A stretch of 64,000 bases of DNA from Roseiflexaceae bacterium (lineage in GTDB: Bacteria > Chloroflexota > Chloroflexia > Chloroflexales > Roseiflexaceae): the NCBI GenBank assembly GCA_947474225.1, contig CANJHS010000002.1, forward strand, positions 62,001-126,000, in the 5' to 3' direction. Of the stretch, positions 1-8,978 are shown one piece after another. The position numbers were made by a program, and so were the translations under genes. How positions within the stretch are numbered: position 1 is the stretch's first letter; each line of letters begins with the position of its first letter. The notes beneath the pieces were generated by a model that worked only from the letters and a program-made list of their open reading frames with translations, was not told the origin of the DNA and ran no database searches.

Positions 1-1
1 A

Positions 2-331
2 GACGACCAGTGGTACGACATTGTCAGCTGGAGTGTGTATGCAACCATGTATGCCGAAGAATTACGTGTCGATCGATCAAATGTTGACGAGGCGATTGCT
101 TCGAGTACCGATCCGCGTGTCCTGCGCTTGTTGGGTGTCGATGGCAAAATCGGCAGCCAGTTCGGTCTCTCACCGGACTTTGCATACCAGATTATTTCGA
201 AAGTGGGGAACTACGGGGATATCTACAATGATAATCTCGGTCCAGATACGACATTCAACATCGACCGCGGGCCCAACAAAGCATGGAATTTAGGTGGTGG
301 TGGCGTCCTCGCATCGCCGCCATTCCGCTAA
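2..331 (+). CDS. aapJ: General L-amino-acid ABC transporter substrate-binding protein, C-terminal part (AapJ/BztA-like)
   Basis: The reading frame is open from the window edge, so the gene is cut at its 5' end and about 109 residues remain. The visible start DDQWYDIVSWSVYATMYAEE and the end (IDRGPNKAWNLGGGG) match the last quarter of the AapJ/BztA family. Members are extracytoplasmic binding proteins that feed broad-specificity polar amino-acid importers (AapQMP). The start of the gene and any permease or ATPase genes would lie to the left. The assignment rests on recognition of this conserved C-terminal region; the ligand cannot be told from the fragment. No permease follows on the right, where the next gene is convergent. 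Confidence 0.75.
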   Translation, partial: DDQWYDIVSWSVYATMYAEELRVDRSNVDEAIASSTDPRVLRLLGVDGKIGSQFGLSPDFAYQIISKVGNYGDIYNDNLGPDTTFNIDRGPNKAWNLGGGGVLASPPFR

Positions 332-368
332 GCAGAGAAAAGAATACACGAACCGCGACAGATCGCTG

Positions 369-392
369 ACATCTGGTTCAGTCGTCAGATGT
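369..392. terminator. Weak inverted repeat between convergent genes
   Basis: ACATCTG (369-375) and CAGATGT (386-392) form a 7-bp stem with a 10-nt loop between the convergent ends of the amino-acid binding protein and mmuM. The only T-rich stretch after it is broken, so the terminator role is tentative. Confidence 0.35.
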
Positions 393-457
393 ATGGTTGT
401 TCTTCAGAAAAATATGACCGTAGTCCGGGCGTTCCGGAACAAGCGAGTGGGCGTTTA

Positions 458-1393
458 CTACAAACTCGTGTTCACGTCTGCATAATGCTCGACAAGAGCA
501 CGAATATGCTCTGGCGTAGTGCGACAGCATCCGCCAATAATGCGTGCGCCTGCGGCAACCCATGTGGCAGCGGCACTGACATAGTCATCGGTCGTCACGG
601 TACCAGACCAAGTTTTGGAGGTCGCATCGTAGGACTCACCTGAATTCGGGTAGGCAATAATGGCTTTGTCTGTGTGTGCTGCATACCGACGCACAATTTC
701 GGGTACGAACTGGGGAGCAGTGCAATTCACTCCGAGCGCCACAACACATGCATGCATGTTCATCGCAGCAGCCACTGCTTCGATCGATTGCCCGGCGTTT
801 GTGGTTGCTCCATCACGACAACTCATCGACATCCAACACGTCATACCTGGAAACCTACTGACACAGTCAGCTAATACCTCCGCTTCAATCAAATCGGGGA
901 TGGTCTCACAGGCAAGGATATCAACACCTGCGCCGACGAGAGTCTCGATCCGCTGCATATGGAATGCGGTAAGTTCAGCAGTGTTGAGACCATAATTGCC
1001 GCGATATTCAGCACCATCAGCGGTATAGGCACCATAGGGTCCGACAGAACCCGCAATCAACGGCAATGACTTTCCTGAAGGTGAATCCGCCGCCCAGGAA
1101 GACCGCGTTTCACGAGCAATATCAACGGATGCACGTATAGCAGTAAGTGCTTCTGCAGCGGTATATCCGTGTTGCGTATAGCCAGGAACGGTTGCCTGAT
1201 AACTCGCGGTGATGAGGATTTGCGCACCAGCATTGAGGTAATCCCGGTGTACTCGGGCGATACGGTGTGGTTCACTCAACAGATACCGCGCAGACCAGAG
1301 CGGGTGCTGCAAGTCAGCACCATGACGTTCAAGTTCTGTCGCCAGAGCACCGTCAATTATCACAACAGCATTTTGATTGAGGAGATGGTGCAT
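458..1393 (-). CDS. mmuM: Homocysteine S-methyltransferase
   Basis: This 311-residue protein matches the pterin-independent homocysteine methyltransferases (MmuM/YagD). They transfer a methyl group from S-methylmethionine or S-adenosylmethionine to homocysteine to give methionine. The N-terminal IIDGALATELERHG motif and the zinc-binding cysteines in GVNCTAP and in GGCCRTTPEHI near the C-terminus are all present, so the enzyme looks intact. The ATG is preceded by a GGAAGGG Shine-Dalgarno sequence 8 nt upstream. The gene is divergent from cysD-cysNC across about 125 bp, which fits a shared sulfur-metabolism role. No riboswitch-like structure was recognised in the intergenic space. The exact methyl donor is not determined by the sequence. 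Confidence 0.9.
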   Translation of the reverse strand: MHHLLNQNAVVIIDGALATELERHGADLQHPLWSARYLLSEPHRIARVHRDYLNAGAQILITASYQATVPGYTQHGYTAAEALTAIRASVDIARETRSSWAADSPSGKSLPLIAGSVGPYGAYTADGAEYRGNYGLNTAELTAFHMQRIETLVGAGVDILACETIPDLIEAEVLADCVSRFPGMTCWMSMSCRDGATTNAGQSIEAVAAAMNMHACVVALGVNCTAPQFVPEIVRRYAAHTDKAIIAYPNSGESYDATSKTWSGTVTTDDYVSAAATWVAAGARIIGGCCRTTPEHIRALVEHYADVNTSL

Positions 1394-1485
1394 AAAGTGT
1401 CCCTTCCAATACGATGAGCTGAGTAGCTGCTGATATTTTTCTGAAGACTCATATTACGCTGCAACTCATGCAGAAGGCAAGCGTA

Positions 1486-1494
1486 TGATATAAT
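1486..1494 (+). promoter_or_regulatory. Extended -10 promoter for cysD-cysNC
   Basis: TGATATAAT is a perfect extended -10 element (TGn plus TATAAT), 25 nt before the cysD ATG. No good -35 hexamer is visible, which is typical of extended -10 promoters. Confidence 0.6.
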
Positions 1495-1519
1495 GAAATT
1501 ATTATTTGGAAGGAGTTTT

Positions 1520-2413
1520 ATGGACCATTTATCGAACCTCGAAGCCGAAAGCATACACATTTTTAGAGAGGTTGCTGCGACGTTCGAACGTCCAGTAATG
1601 ATGTATTCCATTGGTAAGGATTCTTCGGTGTTGCTCCATCTTGCACTCAAAGCCTTCTATCCTTCGTTACCACCATTTCCCGTTTTGCATGTAGACACTG
1701 GTTGGAAGTTCCGTGAGATGATTGAATTCCGTGACAAACGAATGGCTGAGGTCGGAGTAAAGCTCCTCGTGCATCGGAACGAAGAGGCGATTGCAAAAGG
1801 TATAAATGTTTTTAATAATGGTTCCGGCGTGCACACTGATGAACTTAAAACAGTCGCACTCCGACAAGCCCTCGATATGCATAAATTCGACTGTGCTATA
1901 GGTGGTGCCCGTCGTGACGAAGAACGATCACGTGCCAAAGAGCGTATTATGTCGTTCCGCAATCAACATCATCGCTGGGATCCAAAACGCCAGCGACCAG
2001 AACTCTGGCACCTTTACAATACGCGTATTGCACCGGGCGAGAGTGTGCGGGCATTCCCTATCAGCAATTGGACCGAACTCGATATTTGGCAATACATCAA
2101 ACGAGAAAACATCCCGGTCGTCCCGTTATATTTTGCCAAGCAGCGACCAACAGTCGTTCGAGATGGGCAGATTATGATGGTCGACGACGATCGTATGCCG
2201 ATGCTCCCTGGCGAAAAACCAGAGATGCGCATGATTCGCTTCCGTACGCTCGGCTGCTATGTTCTGACTGCCGCCGTAGAGTCGACTGCAGCCAACATTG
2301 ATGAAGTCGTTTACGAGACACTCAGTGCCCGCACCTCAGAACGTGCAGGCCGGATGATTGATTACGACAAGCCTGGCTCGATGGAGCAGAAGAAAATCGA
2401 AGGATACTTCTAA
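1520..2413 (+). CDS. cysD: Sulfate adenylyltransferase subunit 2
   Basis: CysD is the catalytic ATP-pyrophosphatase subunit of ATP sulfurylase, which makes adenosine 5'-phosphosulfate (APS) from sulfate and ATP. The 297-residue protein carries the PP-loop region ([15 protein letters not shown]) near residue 30, the HVDTGWKF segment, and the usual [15 protein letters not shown] motif. I chose ATG 1520 because GGAAGGAG sits just upstream; the upstream in-frame ATG at 1493 lies within the promoter -10 region. The stop overlaps the cysNC start (TAATG), so the two subunits are translationally coupled. The length is normal for the family. Sulfate reduction genes such as cysH and cysI are not in the window. 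Confidence 0.95.
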   Translation: MDHLSNLEAESIHIFREVAATFERPVMMYSIGKDSSVLLHLALKAFYPSLPPFPVLHVDTGWKFREMIEFRDKRMAEVGVKLLVHRNEEAIAKGINVFNNGSGVHTDELKTVALRQALDMHKFDCAIGGARRDEERSRAKERIMSFRNQHHRWDPKRQRPELWHLYNTRIAPGESVRAFPISNWTELDIWQYIKRENIPVVPLYFAKQRPTVVRDGQIMMVDDDRMPMLPGEKPEMRMIRFRTLGCYVLTAAVESTAANIDEVVYETLSARTSERAGRMIDYDKPGSMEQKKIEGYF

Positions 2414-4281
2414 TGCAACAGATAACACTCGACAGCCAGCGTAGTTTACTTCGATTTTTGACATGTGGGAGCGTTGATGACGGCAAGTCAACCCTGATCG
2501 GTCGATTACTCTACGACGCGCAACTTATCTTTGAAGATCAACTCCGTGGCATTCATATCGAGAGCCAGCGGAAACTCGGTGATGTTGACGCTCTCGACTT
2601 GTCTTTGCTCGTTGATGGGTTGCAAGCAGAGCGTGAACAAGGTATCACCATTGACGTAGCCTATCGATTCTTTTCGACTGCCAAACGTCGGTTCATCGTC
2701 GCTGATACCCCAGGTCACGAACAATACACCCGTAATATGGCGACCGGAGCTTCTTCGGCCGACCTCGCTGTACTGCTTGTCGATGCGCGCAAAGGGCTGC
2801 TGATACAGACACACCGACACAGCTGCATCGCATCGTTGTTAGGGATTCGCCACGTCGTGCTTGCGGTCAACAAAATGGACCTTATGGACTACAGCGAAGA
2901 TGTGTTCCGAACAATCGAAAAGCAATACCGTGAATTCGCAAAAAAGTTGAACTTCACAAGCATTACGGCAATCCCTATGTCTGCACTGCTTGGTGACAAT
3001 GTTTTCAAACACAGCACCAATATGCCGTGGTATCAGGGCTTGACGTTTATGTCGTATCTCGAAGTAGTCGATGCTGATGCTACATACGAAAACGAACCGT
3101 TCCGAATGCCCGTTCAATGGGTCAATCGGCCGCATCAAGACTTCCGCGGATTTAGTGGCACAATTGCTGGTGGCTCCATCAATGTCGGTGATGACATCAC
3201 CATTCTGCCGACCGGGACGCGTGCAGTGGTTATGCGAATCGTGCAATATCACGACGAACGCACAAGCGCTGCCCGAGGCGAAGCCGTCACGATTGTTTTG
3301 GACCGCGAGGTCGACGTAAGTCGTGGCAATGTACTCAGCAGTGTAAAATTCCCTGCATCAACTAGCGAACGTGTGGAAGCTCACGTCATGTGGATGCATG
3401 AACAATCGGTGCAGGCAGGGAAGCAGCTCCTCTGTAAGCTAGGAACTGCGCTTATCCCTGCGGTCATAACCAAAATCAGCAGCAAAATTGACGTCAACAC
3501 GATGGAAACTATGCCGACTGACAGCCTTACCATGAACGAAATAGGCGTCTGTGTGGTGCAGTTCGAATCCAAAATCGGCCATGATACGTATCTTGCGAAT
3601 CGCGATATGGGTGGGTTTATCTTCATAGATCGAATCAGTAACGAAACCGTCGCTGCTGGCATGATTATTCGAGACGCTGCAACCACACAGAACATCACCT
3701 GGCACAAGATGGACGTAGATACGAACGCACGTGCCACAGTGAAGGGACAAAAACCCTGTGTACTGTGGTTGACTGGTTTGTCAGGATCTGGCAAATCGAC
3801 AATTGCGAACCTGGTCGAACGTGCATTGTGGGCTGAAGGAAAACACACATACATCCTTGACGGAGACAATGTCCGTCATGGCCTAAGCAGTGATCTTGGA
3901 TTCAAAGCTGAAGACCGAATCGAGAATATTCGTCGTGTATCAGAAGTATCACGACTTATGACAGATGCAGGGCTCATCATTATTGTTTCGCTCATATCAC
4001 CGTTCCAAAGCGAACGAGAGCGTGCGAGACGAACAATCAAACAGAACGAATTCATCGAGGTGTATATCGATACTCCACTCGAAGAATGCGAACGACGAGA
4101 TCCAAAAGGTCTCTACAAACGTGCACGAGCCGGAGAGATTCGTGGGATGACTGGGTTGGATGCACCGTACGAAGCCCCGGAAAATCCCGAACTACACGTC
4201 GAAACAATGGAGCAATCCCCAGAAGACTCTGCACTCCAGATTGTCTCTTGGTTACGTACACACGGGTATTTACAAGCCTAG
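2413..4281 (+). CDS. cysNC: Bifunctional sulfate adenylyltransferase subunit 1 / APS kinase
   Basis: The 622-residue protein is a CysN-CysC fusion. Residues ~1-215 form an EF-Tu-like GTPase with a P-loop (GSVDDGKSTLIGRLLYD), DTPGHEQYTRNM as switch II, and NKMD for guanine recognition. Beta-barrel domains follow. Residues from about 445 to the end form an APS kinase with its own P-loop (GLSGSGKSTIA) and the DGDNVRHGL motif. CysN uses GTP hydrolysis to drive APS formation by CysD, and the kinase domain converts APS to PAPS. The fusion is known in several bacteria. It overlaps cysD by one base and ends just before a strong terminator, so cysD-cysNC is a closed two-gene operon. Confidence 0.96.
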   Translation: MQQITLDSQRSLLRFLTCGSVDDGKSTLIGRLLYDAQLIFEDQLRGIHIESQRKLGDVDALDLSLLVDGLQAEREQGITIDVAYRFFSTAKRRFIVADTPGHEQYTRNMATGASSADLAVLLVDARKGLLIQTHRHSCIASLLGIRHVVLAVNKMDLMDYSEDVFRTIEKQYREFAKKLNFTSITAIPMSALLGDNVFKHSTNMPWYQGLTFMSYLEVVDADATYENEPFRMPVQWVNRPHQDFRGFSGTIAGGSINVGDDITILPTGTRAVVMRIVQYHDERTSAARGEAVTIVLDREVDVSRGNVLSSVKFPASTSERVEAHVMWMHEQSVQAGKQLLCKLGTALIPAVITKISSKIDVNTMETMPTDSLTMNEIGVCVVQFESKIGHDTYLANRDMGGFIFIDRISNETVAAGMIIRDAATTQNITWHKMDVDTNARATVKGQKPCVLWLTGLSGSGKSTIANLVERALWAEGKHTYILDGDNVRHGLSSDLGFKAEDRIENIRRVSEVSRLMTDAGLIIIVSLISPFQSERERARRTIKQNEFIEVYIDTPLEECERRDPKGLYKRARAGEIRGMTGLDAPYEAPENPELHVETMEQSPEDSALQIVSWLRTHGYLQA

Positions 4282-4290
4282 ATTGATCAT

Positions 4291-4323
4291 GAAACCCCCG
4301 TTCCTCCATAGGAACGGGGGTTT
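4291..4323 (+). terminator. Rho-independent terminator after cysNC
   Basis: AAACCCCCGTTCCT pairs with AGGAACGGGGGTTT around a short loop right after the cysNC stop. It is a long GC-rich perfect stem ending in T/A residues. Confidence 0.85.
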
Positions 4324-4339
4324 AAAATTATTGTAATTC

Positions 4340-4382
4340 AATACATAGCAACTCCTCCCTTGTGCGGAGAGTTGGTATGTAT
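4340..4382 (-). terminator. Terminator-like hairpin after the MerR gene
   Basis: ATACATA with CAACTC on the left pairs with GAGTTG (one bulge) and TATGTAT on the right. It lies just beyond the stop of the minus-strand MerR gene and is followed on that strand by an A/T-rich run. Confidence 0.55.
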
Positions 4383-4389
4383 TTTAAAA

Positions 4390-5010
4390 CTATTTGTTTT
4401 TTCGAAGAGAGGCGAGTATCCGTTTTATTTCGCCTAATTCTGTCACTCCATCGTCCCGCACATGCAACTCCATGGAAGGAGAAATGATAATCCGGTGCCA
4501 CACTTCACCCAGAGTTACAGGTGTTTGTTTACGCAACGATGCATCAGTTGCAATGTTTTCATTGTCAGAAAGAAACGAATTTAAGATTGATTCCTCAAGG
4601 CGCAGATTGCTGTATAGCGGAGCAGACCTTTTGACTTGCTGTGGACGTAATCGTTCCTGTGTACGTGGTTGCAACTCTTGGGCAGCAAAAACGTGCTCTG
4701 CCATATTGTAATCGACCACCGTATCTGCAAACCGCTGTTCGATTTCATGCGAGATAGGCCCAGCCAGTCGTTCGAGTTCAACATCATTCATCGGTGCCAT
4801 TTGGTCACGGATGACGCGCAGGGGCAAAAACCGCTCTTTGAGCTGTTTTGCCGCGCAGAGTTGCAGATAGTGACGGCGTGTATAGCGTGCGTATCGATCA
4901 CGACCTGCAGGTTCATCGAGAACCCCCTCATCGGTATAAAAACGAATCGTTCGTACCGTTACATTGGCCATTTTGGAGAGTTCATTTATCGTGATACCAT
5001 CTTTGGGCAT
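4390..5010 (-). CDS. MerR-family transcriptional regulator
   Basis: The 206-residue protein opens with ITINELSKMANVTVRTIRFY, a classic MerR winged helix-turn-helix followed by the YTDEGVLD wing. DNA binding is therefore well supported. The remaining ~130 residues are not a recognised ligand-binding domain and contain no cysteine cluster typical of metal sensors. I chose ATG 5010, with AGGA about 7 nt upstream, over the longer in-frame start at 5073 because the extension (MTKYRVEYTISM...) precedes a normal MerR N-terminus. The target genes are unknown. It sits downstream of and parallel to the FadR-type regulator, and each gene has its own upstream gap. Confidence 0.8.
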   Translation of the reverse strand: MPKDGITINELSKMANVTVRTIRFYTDEGVLDEPAGRDRYARYTRRHYLQLCAAKQLKERFLPLRVIRDQMAPMNDVELERLAGPISHEIEQRFADTVVDYNMAEHVFAAQELQPRTQERLRPQQVKRSAPLYSNLRLEESILNSFLSDNENIATDASLRKQTPVTLGEVWHRIIISPSMELHVRDDGVTELGEIKRILASLRKNK

Positions 5011-5098
5011 TTTGAATCCTAACAGTAATACTGATAACATCGAAATAGTATATTCAACTCGATACTTTGTCAATCATTAAAAAGGCGAGAAGCGCTTT

Positions 5099-5836
5099 TC
5101 AAAGCAGAGTATCAGTGCCTGATAGAGGATTACGATGCATTGCTTTAATAGCTGCATTGACATGCTGATCCATTGTTTTCCCAGCTGCATCACTTTCTCC
5201 AGCGATTATTTGCTGGACAAGCTGGCAATGATCGTGGTGAACGTCATCGAGCTCAGCACGAGAACGACGACGCTGCAAACCGACCAAACTCGTCATCTGC
5301 AGGCCACCACTGAGTGACTCCACAAAATGCTTGAGCATTTCGTTTTTACTCGCTGCTGCGATGCGTCTGTGCAATTGTGCATCGAGTTTACTATATGCAT
5401 CGATGTCATAGCGCGATTGTTCGAGCTCTGTAATCGCAGATTTCAAGGCTGCAATATCAGTATCGTCCCTGCGTTGTGCTGCCAACGCACACGATTGCAC
5501 TTCAATTCCGAGACGGACTTCGAGTAATTCAATCACTGTGACGGCATTCAGTTGCGTGGCGCGTTCGAAAAATTGAATAAGCGCGGTGGCGCTCACAGGA
5601 CTCACCATAGCATTTCGACCATTGGCAATGGTAACGACGCCACGTCCTGCTAACGTGCGGAGTGCTTCACGTACAACGGGACGGCTCACTCCAAGGATTT
5701 CGGTGAAACGCATCTCAGAAGGAAGGACATCACCTGGCCGGAGATTTTGGGTCAACATATACGACTGAACATGCTCTACTGCTTGTTCGACAAGTGTGCG
5801 TTTGACGAGCTTTTCCATGAGAACGGGTGTTTGCAT
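5099..5836 (-). CDS. GntR-family transcriptional regulator, FadR subfamily (FCD domain)
   Basis: This is a 245-residue regulator. Residues ~10-80 form a GntR winged helix (LRPGDVLPSEMRFTEILGVS, then SRPVVREALRTLAGRGVV). Residues ~95-230 form an all-helical FCD effector domain, with the metal-binding pattern of D in KLDAQLHRRI and H in VHHDHCQL and MDQHV. FCD regulators usually bind a small carboxylate via this metal site and control catabolic genes. The divergent gene starts 77 bp away and resembles an oxidoreductase. A perfect 7-bp inverted repeat (5871-5891) lies between them, so auto- and cross-regulation is likely. The effector cannot be deduced. Confidence 0.88.
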   Translation of the reverse strand: MQTPVLMEKLVKRTLVEQAVEHVQSYMLTQNLRPGDVLPSEMRFTEILGVSRPVVREALRTLAGRGVVTIANGRNAMVSPVSATALIQFFERATQLNAVTVIELLEVRLGIEVQSCALAAQRRDDTDIAALKSAITELEQSRYDIDAYSKLDAQLHRRIAAASKNEMLKHFVESLSGGLQMTSLVGLQRRRSRAELDDVHHDHCQLVQQIIAGESDAAGKTMDQHVNAAIKAMHRNPLSGTDTLL

Positions 5837-5870
5837 GACAATTTACCTGGTATCCACTATACTCGTACAA

Positions 5871-5891
5871 CCTGTCATACAGTCTGACAGG
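5871..5891. promoter_or_regulatory. Candidate operator for the FadR-type regulator
   Basis: CCTGTCA (5871-5877) and TGACAGG (5885-5891) are a perfect 7-bp inverted repeat with a 7-nt spacer. It lies in the intergenic space between the regulator and the divergent SDR-like gene. GntR regulators bind as dimers to such short palindromes. Confidence 0.6.
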
Positions 5892-5912
5892 AGAGTACCA
5901 ATAAGGTGCAGC

Positions 5913-6551
5913 ATGGTCAGTCGACCCAACGAACAACACACTCCATACCCACAGCAGATCATCGTGAGAATTCACCAACTCCGTGAATGCTATACACTCG
6001 CTATCGAAACGTACAATGTCCCAGCTGGCACAAGTTGTATCGAGCGCTTGTGGGAGGTATCGTCAGATGGGACTCCGTGCGACGTAATCCTACGATTAGT
6101 GTATGGCAGTTTAGCACATGTTGAGCGTATCGACGCAATACACTTCGATCATCAACACATCGTCGGTGATATGAATTGGCGGTCGATACTGGCGACATGT
6201 CTCTCATTGCCGCGTATAAATGAATATGACACACGGAGCGTTGTAGTGAGTATAGATCCTACGAATCTAGACGCGCACCGTATAGAGAGTTCAATTCGTC
6301 AGCTTGCGACAACGCACGCACAATACGGGATACGGCTGAATCTTGTCTATAGAGTCGAAGCCGAACAATCTTCTCTCCTCTCCATCGTTCGTTACCTTCT
6401 TGGAGGAGAATCGCGTTTTATCACCGGTTCGGTTATAGAATCAACGGGCAAAATTCTCCTCGGGGGTATGCTTGAAGCAGAACGTCTCCTTGCGCACCGA
6501 GCCATAAAGAACGCCGACCATTCGCTGTCGATGCGTCAGAATAGTGCATAA
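5913..6551 (+). CDS. Degenerate short-chain dehydrogenase-like protein
   Basis: The 212-residue product has no full family signature. Its C-terminal half follows the layout of classical SDRs: a helix like RQLATTHAQYGIRLNLVYRV (usually ...ATEWAPHGVRVNCISPG), then LLGGESRFITGSVIESTG (usually LASDESSFITGEQLVIDGG). The N-terminal GxxxGIG nucleotide motif, the NAG segment and the YxxxK catalytic pair cannot be found. It is therefore probably not an active dehydrogenase. It could be a non-catalytic SDR relative or a decaying gene, although the frame is open and codon use looks normal. I chose ATG 5913 with AAGGTG upstream. It is divergent from a FadR-type regulator and 29 bp ahead of the DUF554 gene. 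Confidence 0.55.
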   Translation: MVSRPNEQHTPYPQQIIVRIHQLRECYTLAIETYNVPAGTSCIERLWEVSSDGTPCDVILRLVYGSLAHVERIDAIHFDHQHIVGDMNWRSILATCLSLPRINEYDTRSVVVSIDPTNLDAHRIESSIRQLATTHAQYGIRLNLVYRVEAEQSSLLSIVRYLLGGESRFITGSVIESTGKILLGGMLEAERLLAHRAIKNADHSLSMRQNSA

Positions 6552-6580
6552 TACCTGGAATGTAAGAGGAGGAGCAATCC

Positions 6581-7324
6581 ATGACATTCTGGGATCAGAT
6601 AAACGGCAGTGTCTACAATGCAATCGGTGTACTGATTGGGAGTTTACTTGGGCTATTTTTTCGGAATGCACTTCCTGCCCGCATCACGCAGACAATTCAA
6701 TCTGCCATAGGTCTGACGACACTATTTCTTGCCATGCGGATAGCGTGGCAACTGGGCACCATCGAAGCAGGCTCAATACCGGGGATAGTCATCGTGCTGA
6801 TTGCCCTCGCTGTTGGGGGTGGGCTTGGTGAGGCGCTGAAACTAGATGAGCGTTTAGGAAATCTGGCGAAGCGGGTGCAAATATCCACCGGACAACACGG
6901 AGATAACCGCTTCAGCGAAGGGCTTCTGGCAGCTTTTCTGATTTTCTGTGTAGGTCCTGTCACCATACTCGGGAGTATCGACAATGGACTGCGCGGAGAT
7001 AATCAACTCCTGATTGTCAAAACCGTTCTTGATACCATAACCGCCGCTGCACTTGCGAGCAGTTATGGTGTCGGAGTGCTATTCTCAGCAATACCACTGC
7101 TGTTGGGTCAAGGCGCTATTTCTATGGCTGCGGGTGCGCTCTCGAGCTATATCCCTGATGCAGCTACTAATCCATTTGTGGTGATATCTACCAGCACGGG
7201 AGGAATCATTTTGATTGGATTGGGGCTAAATTTGCTTGAGGTCACAAAGCTGCGAATAGCAGCATTATTACCAGGCTTGCTGATTGCACCAGGTATGCTG
7301 TGGATAGCCCTCAGGTACGCATAA
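6581..7324 (+). CDS. DUF554 family membrane protein (YdfK/YqgA-like)
   Basis: The 247-residue polytopic membrane protein has hydrophobic segments throughout, with conserved glycine-rich stretches such as NAIGVLIGSLLGLFF near the start, ALAVGGGLGEALKLDERLG and FCVGPVTILGSIDNGLRGD. These mark the DUF554 family, putative inner-membrane transporters of unknown substrate. GAGGAG lies 8 nt before the ATG. It follows the SDR-like gene by 29 bp on the same strand, and a bidirectional terminator closes the unit. No substrate can be inferred. Confidence 0.88.
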   Translation: MTFWDQINGSVYNAIGVLIGSLLGLFFRNALPARITQTIQSAIGLTTLFLAMRIAWQLGTIEAGSIPGIVIVLIALAVGGGLGEALKLDERLGNLAKRVQISTGQHGDNRFSEGLLAAFLIFCVGPVTILGSIDNGLRGDNQLLIVKTVLDTITAAALASSYGVGVLFSAIPLLLGQGAISMAAGALSSYIPDAATNPFVVISTSTGGIILIGLGLNLLEVTKLRIAALLPGLLIAPGMLWIALRYA

Positions 7325-7342
7325 AAAATCAAACAAAAAAGC

Positions 7343-7366
7343 ACCCCCGTCATGAATGACGGGGGT
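7343..7366. terminator. Bidirectional terminator
   Basis: ACCCCCGTCAT pairs with ATGACGGGGGT. The hairpin has an A-run on the left and T-rich sequence on the right, so it can end transcripts of both the DUF554 gene and the convergent aldehyde dehydrogenase. Confidence 0.85.
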
Positions 7367-7379
7367 ACTTTTAAATTCA

Positions 7380-8909
7380 TTAATCGCCGAATTGGATACC
7401 TTGCGCGAGTGGCAACTGATTGCCCCAATTGATGGTATTGGTCTGTCTGCGCATGTATGCGCGCCAAGCATCACTACCACTCTCGCGGCCACCACCAGTC
7501 TCTTTTTCGCCACCGAATGCGCCACCGATTTCAGCGCCGCTCGTGCCAATATTGACATTGGCAATCCCACAATCACTCCCACCATGGGAGAGGAATTGCT
7601 CTGCCTCACGCATGCTGTCGGTGAAGATGGCACTGCTCAATCCTTGGGCAACATCATTGTGCATGGTGATAGCCTCATCAAGCGTCGCATAGCTCATCAC
7701 ATACAGTATGGGTGCAAATGTCTCTTCGCAGACAACGTCGATTTGTTTTGTCATACGGATGATCGTCGGTTCGACGAAGTTTGCCCCGATATCCGTACGT
7801 TGCTTGCCACCAACCAACACTTTGCCACCACCTGCGGTTGCACGGGCGATTGCCTGCATCATTGATGTGACGGCAGCACTTGTGGCCAGTGGGCCTACCA
7901 ATGTACCAGCATCGAGAGGATTCCCAATCGGGACCGTTGCATACGCCTTGGCGAGACGCTGACAGAGTACGTCGATGACACTTTCGTGCACGATGAGGCG
8001 GCGTGTGGTCGTACAGCGTTGACCCGCAGTACCAACAGCTCCAAACAACACAGCCCGGACGACCATATCAAGATCGGCATTCTGGGTCACAATGATGGCA
8101 TTATTCCCTCCGAGTTCGAGAATAGATTTACCAAATCGACCCGCAACGGTAGTGGCTACTTTTCGCCCTGTCTTGGTGCTCCCGGTGAACGACACCAACG
8201 GCAATCGGTGATCTTCGGACATCGCCTGTCCAACAACTGCACCCGAACCGACTGCAAGAGTGAACAATCCACTCACGCCGTGGTCAGTCATGACTTTGTT
8301 GGCGAGGTGCTGTACGGCAATTGCTGAGAGTGGAACGAGCTCCGACGGCTTCCAGATGCTTGTATCGCCGCAGACTGCGGCAATTGCCGCATTCCAGCTC
8401 CATACTGCTACCGGGAAATTAAATGCACTAATAATCCCAATCGGACCGAGCGGATGCCACTGTTCGTACATGCGATGCTGTGGGCGTTCACTATGCATGG
8501 TCAACCCATAGAGTTGACGACTCAACCCGACTGCAAAATCACATATGTCAATCATCTCTTGGACTTCGCCCAACCCTTCTGGACGAATTTTACCCATTTC
8601 GAGCGATACTAATTCACCGAGCGGCTCTTTGTATTCACGCAAGATATTACCGAGATCGCGAATAACATCGCCGCGCTTCGGAGCGGGAACGTGTCGCCAC
8701 GTCGCAAATGTGTTCTGCGCCGCTGAAACCGTACGTTCATAACTTGCGAGGTCGGCAAGCTGGACATGAGCAATCGAGTCGCCAGTTGCAGGATCGTAGC
8801 TGGCGATCCATTCACCAGACGATTGGATCCATTCTGGCCCAATACAGGTACCGAGATTACGGTCACTAATGTGTAATTTGGCGAGTAAGTTTTGGATACG
8901 TGTGGCCAT
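7380..8909 (-). CDS. Aldehyde dehydrogenase, ALDH7 type (probable alpha-aminoadipate semialdehyde dehydrogenase)
   Basis: The 509-residue enzyme has all ALDH hallmarks: the NAD-binding FTGSTKTGR loop, the general-base Glu in LELGGNNAI, and the nucleophilic Cys in GTAGQRCTTTRRL. The phrases EMGKIRPEGLGEVQEMIDICDFAVGL, EQWHPLGPIG and SAFNFPVAVWSWN are characteristic of the antiquitin (ALDH7) branch. That branch oxidises alpha-aminoadipic semialdehyde (piperideine-6-carboxylate) during lysine breakdown. I chose ATG 8909 because TAGGAG lies 5-6 nt upstream; a GTG at 8915 would overlap that site. It is a single gene between the convergent DUF554 gene and the TPR gene. No other lysine catabolic gene is nearby, so the pathway is inferred from the family alone. 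Confidence 0.88.
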   Translation of the reverse strand: MATRIQNLLAKLHISDRNLGTCIGPEWIQSSGEWIASYDPATGDSIAHVQLADLASYERTVSAAQNTFATWRHVPAPKRGDVIRDLGNILREYKEPLGELVSLEMGKIRPEGLGEVQEMIDICDFAVGLSRQLYGLTMHSERPQHRMYEQWHPLGPIGIISAFNFPVAVWSWNAAIAAVCGDTSIWKPSELVPLSAIAVQHLANKVMTDHGVSGLFTLAVGSGAVVGQAMSEDHRLPLVSFTGSTKTGRKVATTVAGRFGKSILELGGNNAIIVTQNADLDMVVRAVLFGAVGTAGQRCTTTRRLIVHESVIDVLCQRLAKAYATVPIGNPLDAGTLVGPLATSAAVTSMMQAIARATAGGGKVLVGGKQRTDIGANFVEPTIIRMTKQIDVVCEETFAPILYVMSYATLDEAITMHNDVAQGLSSAIFTDSMREAEQFLSHGGSDCGIANVNIGTSGAEIGGAFGGEKETGGGRESGSDAWRAYMRRQTNTINWGNQLPLAQGIQFGD

Positions 8910-8978
8910 CTTCACTCCTAGGTGCGCACTGGATTGGCGCTTGCGTTCAGTATATTGTACATGTGCACTTTCTGTTTG

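Noticed and set aside
1394-1519. SAM or cysteine-type riboswitch between mmuM and cysD
   Set aside because: The region is short and shows no multi-helix conserved core; only an extended -10 element is evident.
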